64,000 nt of DNA from contig NZ_JAAGVZ010000007.1 of NCBI RefSeq assembly GCF_010882125.1, forward strand, positions 124,001-188,000, in the 5' to 3' direction. The position numbers and the translations under genes were made by a program. The DNA comes from Peribacillus alkalitolerans (GTDB taxonomy: Bacteria; Bacillota; Bacilli; Bacillales; DSM-1321). The notes under the pieces were generated by a model. That model did no database searches. It saw only the letters and a list, made by a program, of their open reading frames with translations, and was not told the origin of the DNA. Positions 10,361-19,433 of the stretch are shown piece by piece; the stretch's first letter is position 1, and the number at the start of each line of letters is the position of its first letter.

Positions 10361-10373
10361 AGGAAGTGTCGAA

Positions 10374-11369
10374 ATGAGTTTTTTTAAGAAATTAAAAGAG
10401 AAGTTTACGAGCCAAACTGATAGCGTAACTGAAAAATTCAAGCAAGGCTTGACAAAGACAAGAGATTCCTTTGCTGGGAAAGTTAATGACTTAGTAGCCC
10501 GTTATCGAAAAGTCGATGAAGATTTCTTTGAGGAATTAGAAGAAATCCTTATTGGAGCTGATGTAGGCTTTGATACAGTTATGGAGTTAATAGAAGAATT
10601 AAAAATGGAAGTTAAACGCCGTAACATTCAGGACACGAAAGAAGTGCAGTCTGTTATTTCTGAAAAGTTAGTGGACATTTATCAAGGTGAAATAGAAGAA
10701 TCCTCCGAATTAAACATTCAAAAAGATGGATTGACTGTTATCCTATTTGTCGGTGTAAATGGGGTTGGTAAAACGACTACTATCGGGAAATTAGCACATA
10801 AGTTTAAGCAAGAAGGCAAAAGTGTACTTTTAGCAGCGGGAGATACCTTCCGAGCTGGCGCGATCGAGCAATTAGAGGTTTGGGGAGAGCGCGTAGGAGT
10901 ACCTGTGGTGAAACAAGCTGAAGGTTCTGATCCTGCAGCAGTCATGTTCGATGCTATACGTGCTGCAAAGTCTCGTAATGTAGATATTTTGATCTGTGAT
11001 ACTGCAGGAAGATTACAGAATAAAGTCAACTTAATGAAAGAGCTAGAAAAAGTGAAGCGTGTCATCGAAAAAGAGGTTCCTGGTGCACCGCATGAGGTAC
11101 TTCTTGCACTTGATGCAACTACTGGACAAAATGCCCTTATTCAAGCAAAAACATTCAAAGAAGCAACGAATGTATCTGGTATCGTTTTAACAAAATTGGA
11201 TGGTACAGCTAAGGGTGGTATCGTTCTTGCTATCCGAAATGAACTAGGAATACCTGTAAAGTTTGTTGGACTAGGTGAGAAAATGGATGATTTACAAGAA
11301 TTTGATCCAGAGAAATATGTGTATGGATTGTTTGCAGATTTAGTAGATGTGGAAGAAGACAACGATTAA
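10374..11369 (+). CDS. ftsY: FtsY, signal recognition particle receptor
   Basis: GTPase receptor that docks SRP-ribosome complexes at the membrane for co-translational insertion. It has 331 residues, the short Bacillus form without the long acidic A domain of E. coli. An N domain is followed by G1 GVNGVGKTTT at about 127, DTAGR and TKLDGTAKGG. ATG 10374 follows AGGAAGTG; the in-frame ATG at 10299 lies inside smc and lacks a ribosome site. It pairs functionally with ffh downstream. Confidence 0.96.
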   Translation: MSFFKKLKEKFTSQTDSVTEKFKQGLTKTRDSFAGKVNDLVARYRKVDEDFFEELEEILIGADVGFDTVMELIEELKMEVKRRNIQDTKEVQSVISEKLVDIYQGEIEESSELNIQKDGLTVILFVGVNGVGKTTTIGKLAHKFKQEGKSVLLAAGDTFRAGAIEQLEVWGERVGVPVVKQAEGSDPAAVMFDAIRAAKSRNVDILICDTAGRLQNKVNLMKELEKVKRVIEKEVPGAPHEVLLALDATTGQNALIQAKTFKEATNVSGIVLTKLDGTAKGGIVLAIRNELGIPVKFVGLGEKMDDLQEFDPEKYVYGLFADLVDVEEDND

Positions 11370-11451
11370 TGAAGTAGGACGTTTTTCGCTTACTATAACT
11401 ATATTTAGTTAATCAATTCGGATTAACGTCAACCAAGACAAATAGATAAGA

Positions 11452-11712
11452 GGTTGTTTAGTGTAATATCACTTAAACTATTTTAGTTGATTGTAGCGGA
11501 GGGTACTTGCTCCTCGAAAATGTATTAGTATTTCCTTTGTGCGGTGTTGGTTCGAGGAAGCTTATTCAATGTCCTTCGGGAAAAGAGGGAAGTGGGAGAT
11601 TCCTCAGTCGATATCGCCGCGGATGCTCCCACCCTCCCCGCGGAAAGCAAGAGCCTGAAGCGGAAATCAACGGAAACATTAAAGTCTAAAAACTACAGTC
11701 TATGTAAAATTG
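11452..11712 (+). repeat. GTTGATT/AATCAAC interspersed repeat, copy C, with internal insertion
   Basis: The core 11486-11671 starts GTTGATTGTAGCGGAGGGTAC and ends CGGAAATCAAC, so it is about 60 bp longer than copies A and B. The extra segment about 11509-11561 is bounded by GCTCCTCGAA and TTCGAGGAAGC, which are inverted copies of each other. The right flank GTCTAAAAACTACAGTCTATG is shared with copies A and B. With the ylxM promoter it accounts for most of the 11370-11845 gap. Short reading frames at 11507-11732 are within the repeat. Confidence 0.75.
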
Positions 11713-11771
11713 AGCCTCTGAGAAAGTCCTAGAGTCTAATATGCTTCGGATTTCAGTGTAAAGGAATTACC

Positions 11772-11800
11772 TTGACAAGCATGGGTATTCACAGTAAACT
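11772..11800 (+). promoter_or_regulatory. sigma-A promoter of ylxM-ffh
   Basis: TTGACA at 11772-11777, a 17-bp spacer, and TAAACT at 11795-11800, about 45 bp before the ylxM start. Confidence 0.65.
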
Positions 11801-11845
11801 ATCTTTTGTAAAGGTTTTTCACTTAACACATGGGAGGTGAGCTCT

Positions 11846-12178
11846 ATGCTTGAAAAAACAACGAGAATGAATTACTTATATGATTTTTATCAGTCGTTGT
11901 TAACTGAAAAGCAGAAAAGCTACATGTCTTTATATTATTTGGACGATTACTCCCTTGGAGAGATTGCTGATGAATACGAAGTTAGTCGTCAAGCAGTCTA
12001 CGATAACATAAAGCGAACAGAAGCAATGCTAGAAGAATATGAAGCTAAGCTCTTATTATTTGAGAAATTTCAACAGCGCAACAATCTGATTAATATGTTA
12101 AAGGAAGCTTTGGACTCATCTAAGGCAGACCTTGAAGCTGCAAAGAAGATTGTTTCAGAACTGGAGAAATTAGATTAG
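11846..12178 (+). CDS. ylxM: YlxM, UPF0122 helix-turn-helix protein linked to SRP
   Basis: Small protein always found just upstream of ffh in Firmicutes; proposed to modulate signal recognition particle components. It has 110 residues. A sigma-factor-like helix-turn-helix is visible at about 22-58 ([20 protein letters not shown], then [13 protein letters not shown]), with a coiled C-terminus. ATG 11846 has GGGAGGTG 6 bases upstream; GTG 11837 is within that ribosome site. ffh starts 15 bases after the stop. The family is certain; the molecular role is only proposed. Confidence 0.93.
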   Translation: MLEKTTRMNYLYDFYQSLLTEKQKSYMSLYYLDDYSLGEIADEYEVSRQAVYDNIKRTEAMLEEYEAKLLLFEKFQQRNNLINMLKEALDSSKADLEAAKKIVSELEKLD

Positions 12179-12193
12179 GAGGCGGCAAACTAT

Positions 12194-13537
12194 ATGGCAT
12201 TTGAAGGATTAGCCGACCGACTGCAAAATACGATACAGAAGATTCGCGGTAAAGGCAAAGTCAATGAAGCTGATGTAAAAGAGATGATGCGCGAGGTTCG
12301 CCTTGCACTCTTGGAAGCAGATGTAAACTTCAAGGTCGTTAAAGACTTTGTAAAGCGTGTAAGTGAACGCGCAGTAGGTCAGGAAGTTCTGAAAAGCTTA
12401 ACCCCTGGTCAACAGGTTATCAAGATTGTTAATGAAGAACTGACTCTATTAATGGGTGGAGAGCAAAGTAAGATTGCTGTAGCAAACCGCCCGCCAACTG
12501 TCATTATGATGGTCGGACTTCAAGGTGCTGGTAAGACAACCACTACTGGTAAATTAGCCAACCTTCTTCGAAAGAAATACAATCGTAAACCATTGCTTGT
12601 AGCAGCAGATATTTACCGTCCTGCGGCAATTAAACAGCTTGAAACACTTGGCAAACAGCTAGATTTACCCGTTTTTTCTTTAGGTGATCAAGTTAGCCCA
12701 GTGGAGATTGCCAAACAAGCTATTGCAAAAGCGAAGGAAGAGCATCGGGATTATGTTCTAATCGATACAGCTGGTCGTCTTCATATCGATGAAGGTTTAA
12801 TGGACGAGCTTAAAGATATTAAAGAACTGACCAAACCAGATGAAATTTTCCTTGTTGTTGATGCAATGACAGGTCAGGATGCTGTAAACGTAGCCCAGAG
12901 CTTCAACGAACAACTAGGGTTAACAGGCGTTGTATTAACCAAGCTAGACGGTGATACTCGTGGTGGTGCAGCTTTATCGATTCGTTCTGTAACCAATACT
13001 CCGATTAAATTTGTCGGTATGGGTGAAAAAATGGATGCATTGGAAGCGTTCCATCCTGAGCGTATGGCTTCCAGGATCCTTGGAATGGGTGACGTTCTTA
13101 CTTTAATCGAAAAAGCCCAAGCGAATGTTGATGAGGAAAAGGCAAAGGAGTTAGAGCAAAAGCTACGTACTCAATCCTTTACCTTTGACGATTTCTTGGA
13201 TCAACTAGCACAGGTTCGAAAAATGGGACCACTGGATGATATTTTAAAAATGTTACCAGGTGCGAATAAAATCAAGGGATTAAACAATATTTCCATTGAT
13301 GACAAACAAATCGGTCATGTTGAAGCCATAATCAAGTCCATGACAAAGAATGAAAAAGTGAATCCAGAAATCATTAATGCAAGTCGAAGAAAAAGGATTG
13401 CAAAAGGTAGCGGAACTTCCATCCAGGAAGTAAACCGTCTATTAAAGCAATTTGAAGAAATGAAGAAAATGATGAAACAAATGACAAACATGCAAAAAGG
13501 TAAGAAAAAAGGCGGCTTCAAATTTCCTTTCATGTGA
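12194..13537 (+). CDS. ffh: Ffh, signal recognition particle GTPase
   Basis: Protein component of SRP; binds scRNA and signal sequences and works with FtsY. It has 447 residues. The NG domain carries GLQGAGKTTT at about 107, DTAGR and TKLDGDTRGG. The methionine-rich M domain ends MKKMMKQMTNMQ followed by a basic tail. The start is preceded by AGGAGGCGG. It forms an operon with ylxM. Confidence 0.97.
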   Translation: MAFEGLADRLQNTIQKIRGKGKVNEADVKEMMREVRLALLEADVNFKVVKDFVKRVSERAVGQEVLKSLTPGQQVIKIVNEELTLLMGGEQSKIAVANRPPTVIMMVGLQGAGKTTTTGKLANLLRKKYNRKPLLVAADIYRPAAIKQLETLGKQLDLPVFSLGDQVSPVEIAKQAIAKAKEEHRDYVLIDTAGRLHIDEGLMDELKDIKELTKPDEIFLVVDAMTGQDAVNVAQSFNEQLGLTGVVLTKLDGDTRGGAALSIRSVTNTPIKFVGMGEKMDALEAFHPERMASRILGMGDVLTLIEKAQANVDEEKAKELEQKLRTQSFTFDDFLDQLAQVRKMGPLDDILKMLPGANKIKGLNNISIDDKQIGHVEAIIKSMTKNEKVNPEIINASRRKRIAKGSGTSIQEVNRLLKQFEEMKKMMKQMTNMQKGKKKGGFKFPFM

Positions 13538-13650
13538 GTTTCTTTTCATTCATTTAAAGTTATGTTTCCAAGGTCCTAAAAGGATTTTTGAAAATAATGT
13601 AATGGTTATACGATCTCTACAGGAAATTTATCACTGTTAAGAAAAAAACC

Positions 13651-13680
13651 TTTACAAACATATCAATCATTTGATAACAT
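13651..13680 (+). promoter_or_regulatory. probable rpsP promoter
   Basis: TTTACA at 13651-13656, an 18-bp spacer and TAACAT at 13675-13680, ahead of the ribosomal-protein operon. No terminator hairpin stood out between ffh and this site. Confidence 0.45.
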
Positions 13681-13719
13681 ACTATCTTGTGTGAAACTAT
13701 TCGGAGGTGCTTATTTAAA

Positions 13720-13992
13720 ATGGCAGTTAAAATTCGTTTAAAGCGTATGGGAGCAAAAAAATCTCCTTTCTATCGTATCGTTGTTGCAGATTCTCGTTCA
13801 CCACGTGACGGTCGTTACATTGAAGTTGTAGGAACTTACAACCCAGTAACTCAACCTGCAGTGGTTTCAATCAACGAAGAGCTTGCTCTTAAATGGTTAC
13901 AAGATGGAGCTAAGCCATCTGATACAGTTCGTAACCTTTTCTCTAACCAAGGCATTATGGAAAAATTCCACAATGTTAAAAACAGCAAATAA
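13720..13992 (+). CDS. rpsP: 30S ribosomal protein S16
   Basis: Ribosomal small-subunit assembly protein. It has 90 residues beginning [20 protein letters not shown], an almost invariant N-terminus. ATG 13720 is preceded by TCGGAGGTGC; a GTG further upstream at 13687 is not needed. It heads the rpsP-khpA-(ylqD)-rimM-trmD-rplS translation cluster, with khpA starting 11 bases after its stop. Confidence 0.97.
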   Translation: MAVKIRLKRMGAKKSPFYRIVVADSRSPRDGRYIEVVGTYNPVTQPAVVSINEELALKWLQDGAKPSDTVRNLFSNQGIMEKFHNVKNSK

Positions 13993-14003
13993 TTGATTAG
14001 CCA

Positions 14004-14234
14004 ATGAAAGAGCTAATTCAAGCAATTGTAACGCCGCTAGTCGACCATCCGGAAGAAGTGTTGATCACTTCTAAAGAGGAAGATTCAAAAATCACTTATT
14101 ACTTGTCAGTCCATAAGGAGGACATGGGAAAGGTGATTGGGAAACAAGGGCGTGTAGCTAAGGCGATTCGCACTGTAGTTTATGCAGCAGGATCATCACA
14201 GCAAAAGAAAATTTATTTGGAAATATCCGAATAA
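14004..14234 (+). CDS. khpA: KhpA, KH-domain RNA-binding protein
   Basis: Small KH-domain RNA chaperone (YlqC in B. subtilis), which in other Firmicutes pairs with KhpB and affects cell division and length. It has 76 residues. The KH GXXG loop is GKQGR within MGKVIGKQGRVAKAIRTVV. It lies immediately after rpsP and is followed by a strong terminator, so ylqD and the genes after it may need their own promoter or readthrough. Confidence 0.93.
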   Translation: MKELIQAIVTPLVDHPEEVLITSKEEDSKITYYLSVHKEDMGKVIGKQGRVAKAIRTVVYAAGSSQQKKIYLEISE

Positions 14235-14237
14235 CGG

Positions 14238-14261
14238 GAGGGGTAATGTACCCCTCTTTTT
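14238..14261 (+). terminator. terminator downstream of khpA
   Basis: GAGGGGTA (14238-14245), a 3-base loop, then TACCCCTC (14249-14256) and TTTTT. Confidence 0.88.
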
Positions 14262-14438
14262 CTGTATATATCGAAGTCTCTTTTATGAAAAGTGAAGATT
14301 GACTATCTCTTCGACGAAGGACGTGCTTAGGCGTACAATGTCAGAGGGTTTTGGCGTTTTTATCGAAAAGGCGTCTTCCACTATTCTACATACATATGTT
14401 TTCTCCGAATGGCTAACAGTAATAATTATTTAGTATAT

Positions 14439-14601
14439 GGCTATGTTAAAGCATATTGTTGATATAGCACTGTGTTGATTGGAGAGGAAGGCGCGACACT
14501 CCTGTGGGAAAAGCGGATTAAGGAAGACCCCACAGGCGCGAAAGCGCCGGGGAGGCTCCCTAACCGCCCGCGGAAAGAGAGCGCCTCACGCTGAAATCAA
14601 C
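14439..14601 (+). repeat. GTTGATT/AATCAAC interspersed repeat, copy D (subfamily II)
   Basis: The core 14474-14601 begins GTTGATTGGAGAGGAAGGCG and ends CTGAAATCAAC. The left flank (GGCTATGTTAAAG, ATTGTTGATATAG, ACTGTGTTGATTGGA) is shared with copy E on the other strand. Apart from this element and the khpA terminator I see no gene in 14235-14637. Confidence 0.8.
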
Positions 14602-14652
14602 AGGTTAGTTTAGCAGAGATAAATAATTTATTCCCAAATGGAGGTGCTGGAC

Positions 14653-15039
14653 CTGAAAATTCTCCAAACAGTAGTTGTGAACCAAGTCTTAACGGAAGCC
14701 AGCAAGAATAAACTCCTTGATAAATATAAGAGCAAACAAGTACATATTCAGAAAGAAATCGATCAATTGAAGTTTGAAGTCAAAAAGTTGGATAAAACCA
14801 AAAAGTTTCAGCCTGCTAGCCTAAAAGTCCATTTCGAAAAAGAAGTGGAAAAGCGACAGGAAAAAATTAAGCTTTTGGATTTTCAAATGGAGCAGCTTGA
14901 AATACTACCAGTAGGCAGTGAATTAAAAGAGCGGGAAGTCCAAGCGCTTGTGGAAGTAGAAGTAGGAAGTAATTGGGATGAGCTCATTCAAACGAAAACG
15001 ATCGTAGTGAAGGATGGAATCGTAGATGATATTCGTTAG
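14653..15039 (+). CDS. ylqD: YlqD-family protein of unknown function, possible CTG start
   Basis: Matches the Bacillus ylqD product, found between rpsP/khpA and rimM; no function is established. It is strongly charged, with a coiled coil at about 15-75 ([20 protein letters not shown]), and ends [12 protein letters not shown]. The start is unusual. The only ribosome site, GGAGGTG at 14640-14646, lies 6 bases before CTG 14653, which gives the N-terminus [10 protein letters not shown] of the family. The in-frame ATG 14638 abuts that ribosome site and has none of its own. If ATG is used the protein is 133 residues, otherwise 128. Confidence 0.85.
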   Translation: MKILQTVVVNQVLTEASKNKLLDKYKSKQVHIQKEIDQLKFEVKKLDKTKKFQPASLKVHFEKEVEKRQEKIKLLDFQMEQLEILPVGSELKEREVQALVEVEVGSNWDELIQTKTIVVKDGIVDDIR

Positions 15040-15050
15040 AGGTGAGAATT

Positions 15051-15572
15051 ATGGAAAAATGGTTTAATGTAGGGAAAATTGTCAATACGCATGGAATTAA
15101 AGGGGAAATCCGTGTTATTTCAAGAACGGATTTTGCTGATGAAAGGTACAAGCCTGGTAATAAGCTGTATATCTTTTCCGATGATCGAAGCAATCAAGCC
15201 CCAATCGAGGTAACGATCGCAACACACCGACAGCATAAAAATTTTGATTTGCTGACTTTAGAAGGCTATCATAACGTGAATGATGTAGAGAAATACAAAA
15301 ATTCCCTACTAAAGGTGCCTGAGTCTTTTCTTGGTGAACTGGAAGAAGACGAATATTATTTTCATGAAATCATCGGCTGTGTTGTAGAAACTACAGTGGG
15401 TGAAGAGATAGGGAAAATCATTGAAATTCTTACCCCAGGTGCCAATGATGTTTGGGTCATAAAAGGTAAAGGCGGCAAGGAAATATTAATTCCATTTATC
15501 CAAGAGGTCGTTAAAAATGTTGATATAGCTGAAAAAAAAATCATCATTGACCCAATGGAAGGGCTATTGTAA
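15051..15572 (+). CDS. rimM: RimM, 16S rRNA processing factor
   Basis: Helps 30S head maturation, binding S19. It has 173 residues. The N-terminal RimM domain starts [19 protein letters not shown], and a PRC-barrel-like C-terminal domain contains [11 protein letters not shown] and [14 protein letters not shown] 15051 follows AGAGGTGA; GTG 15042 is inside that site. The stop overlaps the trmD start by one base (TAATG). Confidence 0.95.
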   Translation: MEKWFNVGKIVNTHGIKGEIRVISRTDFADERYKPGNKLYIFSDDRSNQAPIEVTIATHRQHKNFDLLTLEGYHNVNDVEKYKNSLLKVPESFLGELEEDEYYFHEIIGCVVETTVGEEIGKIIEILTPGANDVWVIKGKGGKEILIPFIQEVVKNVDIAEKKIIIDPMEGLL

Positions 15573-16306
15573 TGAAAATTGATATTTTATCATTGTTTCC
15601 GGAAATGTTTGAAGGTGTCTTTGGTAGCTCCATATTAAAAAAAGCCGAAGAAAAAGGCGCTGCTTCATATGGGATAACAAATTTCAGAGCTTTCTCAGAT
15701 AATAAGCATGGCCAGGTAGATGACTACCCTTATGGTGGTGGTGCAGGCATGGTACTGAAGGCACAACCGATTATCGATGCCGTAGAACACTTAAAGGCGG
15801 AGTCAGGAAAACAGCCAAGGGTCATCCTTATGTGTCCTCAAGGCGAAAGATACACACAAAGCAAGGCAGAAGAGCTTGCTAATGAAGAACATCTGATTTT
15901 TATTTGTGGTCATTACGAAGGGTATGATGAAAGAATCCGTCAACTTGTAGTGACGGATGAAATTTCTATCGGTGATTTTGTGTTGACTGGAGGGGAACTT
16001 GGTGCCATGGTTGTAGTGGACAGCGTTGTACGACTATTACCAGGCGTATTGGGGAATGAGGATTCACCCATAAAAGATTCCTTTTCTTCAGGATTACTAG
16101 AGCATCCTCATTATACTCGTCCATCAGAATTTAGGGGATTGAAGGTCCCAGATACTTTGCTCTCTGGAGATCATAAACGAATTGAGGAATGGAGAGTCAA
16201 GGAATCACTTAGAAGAACTTGGAATAGGAGACCAGACTTATTAGATTCCTATTCGATGTCTGAAAAAGAAAAAAAGTGGCTAGAAGAAATAAAAAACGAA
16301 GATTAA
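15572..16306 (+). CDS. trmD: TrmD, tRNA (guanine-N1)-methyltransferase
   Basis: Methylates G37 of tRNAs using S-adenosylmethionine, preventing +1 frameshifting. It has 244 residues. The trefoil-knot SPOUT motifs are visible: [25 protein letters not shown], and [11 protein letters not shown] with [12 protein letters not shown]. It is translationally coupled to rimM and lies upstream of rplS, the usual arrangement. Confidence 0.97.
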   Translation: MKIDILSLFPEMFEGVFGSSILKKAEEKGAASYGITNFRAFSDNKHGQVDDYPYGGGAGMVLKAQPIIDAVEHLKAESGKQPRVILMCPQGERYTQSKAEELANEEHLIFICGHYEGYDERIRQLVVTDEISIGDFVLTGGELGAMVVVDSVVRLLPGVLGNEDSPIKDSFSSGLLEHPHYTRPSEFRGLKVPDTLLSGDHKRIEEWRVKESLRRTWNRRPDLLDSYSMSEKEKKWLEEIKNED

Positions 16307-16335
16307 CATATTGCAAGCAACATCAGCATATGGTA

Positions 16336-16784
<449 letters not shown>

Positions 16785-16845
16785 TCATTTCTCACATGAT
16801 TTTGCACCTGTTGCAAAAGCTAGTGGAACTGAAACTAAATGCTTT

Positions 16846-16877
16846 AAAAAGGGAGCTTGTTCATCAAGCTCCTTTTT
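16846..16877 (+). terminator. terminator downstream of rplS
   Basis: GGAGCTTG (16852-16859), a 5-base loop, CAAGCTCC (16865-16872), then six T; an A-run precedes the stem. Confidence 0.9.
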
Positions 16878-16953
16878 TACACTTTAAGAATGTATAAAAT
16901 GGCTACATAATAGAAGAAATTCTACGTAGAGGCCAATTATAAGAATAAAGTAT
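16873..16953. repeat. TTTAAG/GTATAA hairpin repeat, copy 1
   Basis: Begins TTTTTTACACTTTAAGAATG then TATAAAATGGC and ends near GGCCAATTAT...TAAAGTATG. The first 30 bases align with 60793-60823 after flhB with few differences. It contains an inner TAGAA-GAAA-TTCTA hairpin. Between it and the signal peptidase gene I see only A+T-rich sequence with no certain promoter. Confidence 0.55.
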
Positions 16954-17095
16954 GATTCATTCATACGAATCTGTCTTCACATTAAGGCTCACTAATCGAC
17001 GAGTTTTTCTAAGAAAGAGGTTATATACTGCACCAACTCTTTTTTTGGAGTATAGTATTATATAGAATGTAAACCTAGCATTAGGCGGTGTAGAA

Positions 17096-17647
17096 ATGAA
17101 GAAGAAGAAAAATGAAGTTTGGGAATGGATGAAGGCTCTTGTCATAGCAGTTGCATTAGCCGCAGTAATACGATATTTCTTATTTGCTCCAATTGTAGTG
17201 GATGGCTTATCCATGATGCCGACATTGCACCATCAAGATAGAATGATTGTAAATAAAATAGGATATACTGTAGGCGAGCCTGATCGCTTTGATATCATCG
17301 TTTTCCATGCTCCTGAAAATAAAGATTACATAAAAAGAGTAATTGGTTTACCTGGTGACAAGATTGAATATAAGGATGATACCTTATATGTAAATGGCAA
17401 ACCATATCAGGAACCATATCTTGACGAATATAAAAAGCAGGTCATTGATGGACCATTGACAGAACCTTTTACCCTTAAAGAAATTACAGGTGAGGAAACT
17501 GTGCCTGAAGGCCATTTATTCGTTATGGGGGATAATCGTAGGTTCAGCCGTGACAGCCGCCATATCGGTGTGGTTTCAATGGACAAGGTCCTCGGAAATA
17601 CAAGTGTTGTATATTGGCCTGTAAAGGATGTAAGGATCGTAGAATAG
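17096..17647 (+). CDS. lepB: type I signal peptidase
   Basis: Membrane-anchored serine protease that removes signal peptides from exported proteins. It has 183 residues, typical of the small Gram-positive Sip type. One N-terminal transmembrane helix lies at about 13-31. The catalytic Ser39 lies in GLSMMPTL and the general base Lys80 in DYIKRVIGLPGD. The GDNRRFSRDSRHIG box is intact. It lies between rplS and rbgA. B. subtilis has no sip gene at this position, but other Bacillaceae do. The exact Sip paralogue name cannot be assigned. Confidence 0.94.
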   Translation: MKKKKNEVWEWMKALVIAVALAAVIRYFLFAPIVVDGLSMMPTLHHQDRMIVNKIGYTVGEPDRFDIIVFHAPENKDYIKRVIGLPGDKIEYKDDTLYVNGKPYQEPYLDEYKKQVIDGPLTEPFTLKEITGEETVPEGHLFVMGDNRRFSRDSRHIGVVSMDKVLGNTSVVYWPVKDVRIVE

Positions 17648-17668
17648 CAGCAAGAAAGGTGGATACCA

Positions 17669-18562
17669 ATGACCATTCAATGGTTTCCAGGCCATATGGC
17701 CAAAGCACGCCGTGAAGTAACGGAAAAACTTAAGTTAATTGATATTATTTATGAATTGGTAGATGCGAGGATACCTGTCTCATCTAGAAATCCAATGATT
17801 GATGAAATAATCCAGCATAAACCGAGATTGATTTTATTGAATAAAGCAGACATTGCAGATCCTGTAAGGACAAAGGAATGGATTCAGTATTTTTCCAATC
17901 AAGGGCATACTGCCTTAGCAATCAATTCCCAAGCAGGAAGCGGATTGCATCAGATCACTGCTACTTCTAAAATACTTTTACATGATAAGTTAGAGCGTAT
18001 GAAGTCTAGGGGTATTAAGCCAAGAGCCATTAGAGCTATGATCGTCGGCATTCCAAATGTGGGTAAATCAACGTTTATCAACCGACTTGCAAAGAAAAAT
18101 ATCGCAAAAACCGGCAATACGCCAGGAGTGACGAAGGCTCAACAATGGATCAAGGTAGGTAAGGAGTTAGAGTTATTAGATACTCCAGGTATACTATGGC
18201 CAAAGTTTGAAGATCAAGAGGTAGGATTAAAGCTTGCTTTGACTGGGGCGATTAAAGACACAATACTTAACTTGCAAGAAGTCGCTATTTATGGAATGAG
18301 GTTTCTTGAAAAAAATTATCCTGACCGGTTTATAGAACGATATGGACTTAAAGAAATCCCTGAAGATATCGTTGAACTATTTGAAGCAGTCGGAAAATTT
18401 AGAGGTTGCATGGCAAGTGGTGGTGTAGTCGATTACGATAAAACTGCAGAACTTTTTATCCGAGAGGTCCGTTCTGAAAAATTAGGACGACTTACATTTG
18501 ATGATCCCAACGCCAGTGAAACGGAAGAAGCTATAGAGCATGCAACAGAAAACAATGAATAG
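17669..18562 (+). CDS. rbgA: RbgA, ribosome biogenesis GTPase
   Basis: Circularly permuted GTPase (YlqF) needed for late 50S assembly. It has 297 residues. The order of GTPase motifs is permuted: NKAD (G4) at about 57 precedes GIPNVGKST (G1) at about 128-136, then DTPG (G3). The N-terminus [16 protein letters not shown] is conserved. It ends with an acidic tail ([15 protein letters not shown] type). It starts 21 bases after the peptidase stop, so the two are likely co-transcribed. Confidence 0.96.
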   Translation: MTIQWFPGHMAKARREVTEKLKLIDIIYELVDARIPVSSRNPMIDEIIQHKPRLILLNKADIADPVRTKEWIQYFSNQGHTALAINSQAGSGLHQITATSKILLHDKLERMKSRGIKPRAIRAMIVGIPNVGKSTFINRLAKKNIAKTGNTPGVTKAQQWIKVGKELELLDTPGILWPKFEDQEVGLKLALTGAIKDTILNLQEVAIYGMRFLEKNYPDRFIERYGLKEIPEDIVELFEAVGKFRGCMASGGVVDYDKTAELFIREVRSEKLGRLTFDDPNASETEEAIEHATENNE

Positions 18563-18570
18563 ATTTTGAC

Positions 18571-18599
18571 AGCTCCTTTATAAGGGGCTTTATTTTTTT
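18571..18599 (+). terminator. terminator downstream of rbgA
   Basis: AGCTCCTT (18571-18578), TAT, AAGGGGCT (18582-18589), then TTATTTTTTT. Confidence 0.85.
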
Positions 18600-18638
18600 A
18601 ATAAACAACCGATAAAAAAAGTAGTGAGAAGTGATAAT

Positions 18639-19412
18639 ATGATCGTAAAATTGAGTATTAAAGATATAGAAGAGCTAATTCGTGAGGTAAAAAACCCGTC
18701 TGACCCTATCCTATTGCAATGCCTTTCTGACGATCGGAAAGGGGTACAAAGATTAGCAGAAAAGTGGCAAAAGGCATTTGATGTAGAGCAATCCTTGAAA
18801 AATAAATGGCTCGAAATGAATGAATATGAAAATAAGTTACGAAAAGAAGGATTTTCATATATCGCAGGTATTGATGAAGTGGGCCGTGGTCCATTGGCAG
18901 GTCCAGTCGTTGCTGCAGCTGTTATTTTAAAAGATGATTGCTATTTACCAGGATTAAATGATTCAAAGAAAATTCCTGAAAAGAAGAGAGATGAGTTTTA
19001 CGAAAAAATAATGAAGAACTGTGTCTCTTTTGGAATCGGGATCGTTAGCAATGTGGAAATAGACGAAATAAACATTTATGAGTCAACCAAAAAAGCGATG
19101 CTCTCAGCAGTGCAAAATCTAAATCCTGTTCCAGATTTTTTGTTGATTGATGCGATGAAGCTTGATGCGCCTTTTCCACAAGAGTCAATAATTAAAGGGG
19201 ATGCAAGAAGTGTTTCCATTTCAGCTGCTTCAATCGTCGCTAAAGTGACAAGAGACCGTATGATGGCCGATTATGCTAAACAATATCCCGACTTCAACTT
19301 TGAAAAGAATATGGGATATGGTACGCCAGAGCATTTATCGGCATTAATGAAATCTGGCCCAACTCCGATTCATCGGTATAGTTTTGCGCCAGTGAAAGAT
19401 TATGTTAAATAG
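18639..19412 (+). CDS. rnhB: ribonuclease HII
   Basis: Cleaves RNA of RNA-DNA hybrids and removes misincorporated ribonucleotides. It has 257 residues. An N-terminal extension of about 70 residues, usual in Bacillus RNase HII, precedes the catalytic domain. IAGIDEVGRGPLAGPVV holds Asp79-Glu80, and DSKKIPEKKR, LLIDAMKL and SIVAKVTRDRMM follow. ATG 18639 has GAAGTGAT upstream; GTG 18624 is in frame but lacks a site. Confidence 0.95.
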   Translation: MIVKLSIKDIEELIREVKNPSDPILLQCLSDDRKGVQRLAEKWQKAFDVEQSLKNKWLEMNEYENKLRKEGFSYIAGIDEVGRGPLAGPVVAAAVILKDDCYLPGLNDSKKIPEKKRDEFYEKIMKNCVSFGIGIVSNVEIDEINIYESTKKAMLSAVQNLNPVPDFLLIDAMKLDAPFPQESIIKGDARSVSISAASIVAKVTRDRMMADYAKQYPDFNFEKNMGYGTPEHLSALMKSGPTPIHRYSFAPVKDYVK

Positions 19413-19433
19413 GAACTTGGGAAGTGATGTACA

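Noticed and set aside
10299-10373. Longer FtsY start inside smc
   Set aside because: No ribosome site there, whereas AGGAAGTG precedes ATG 10374, which gives the usual FtsY N-terminus.
11507-11732. 60-62-residue reading frames between ftsY and ylxM
   Set aside because: Both lie in repeat copy C, in overlapping frames, with no ribosome site.
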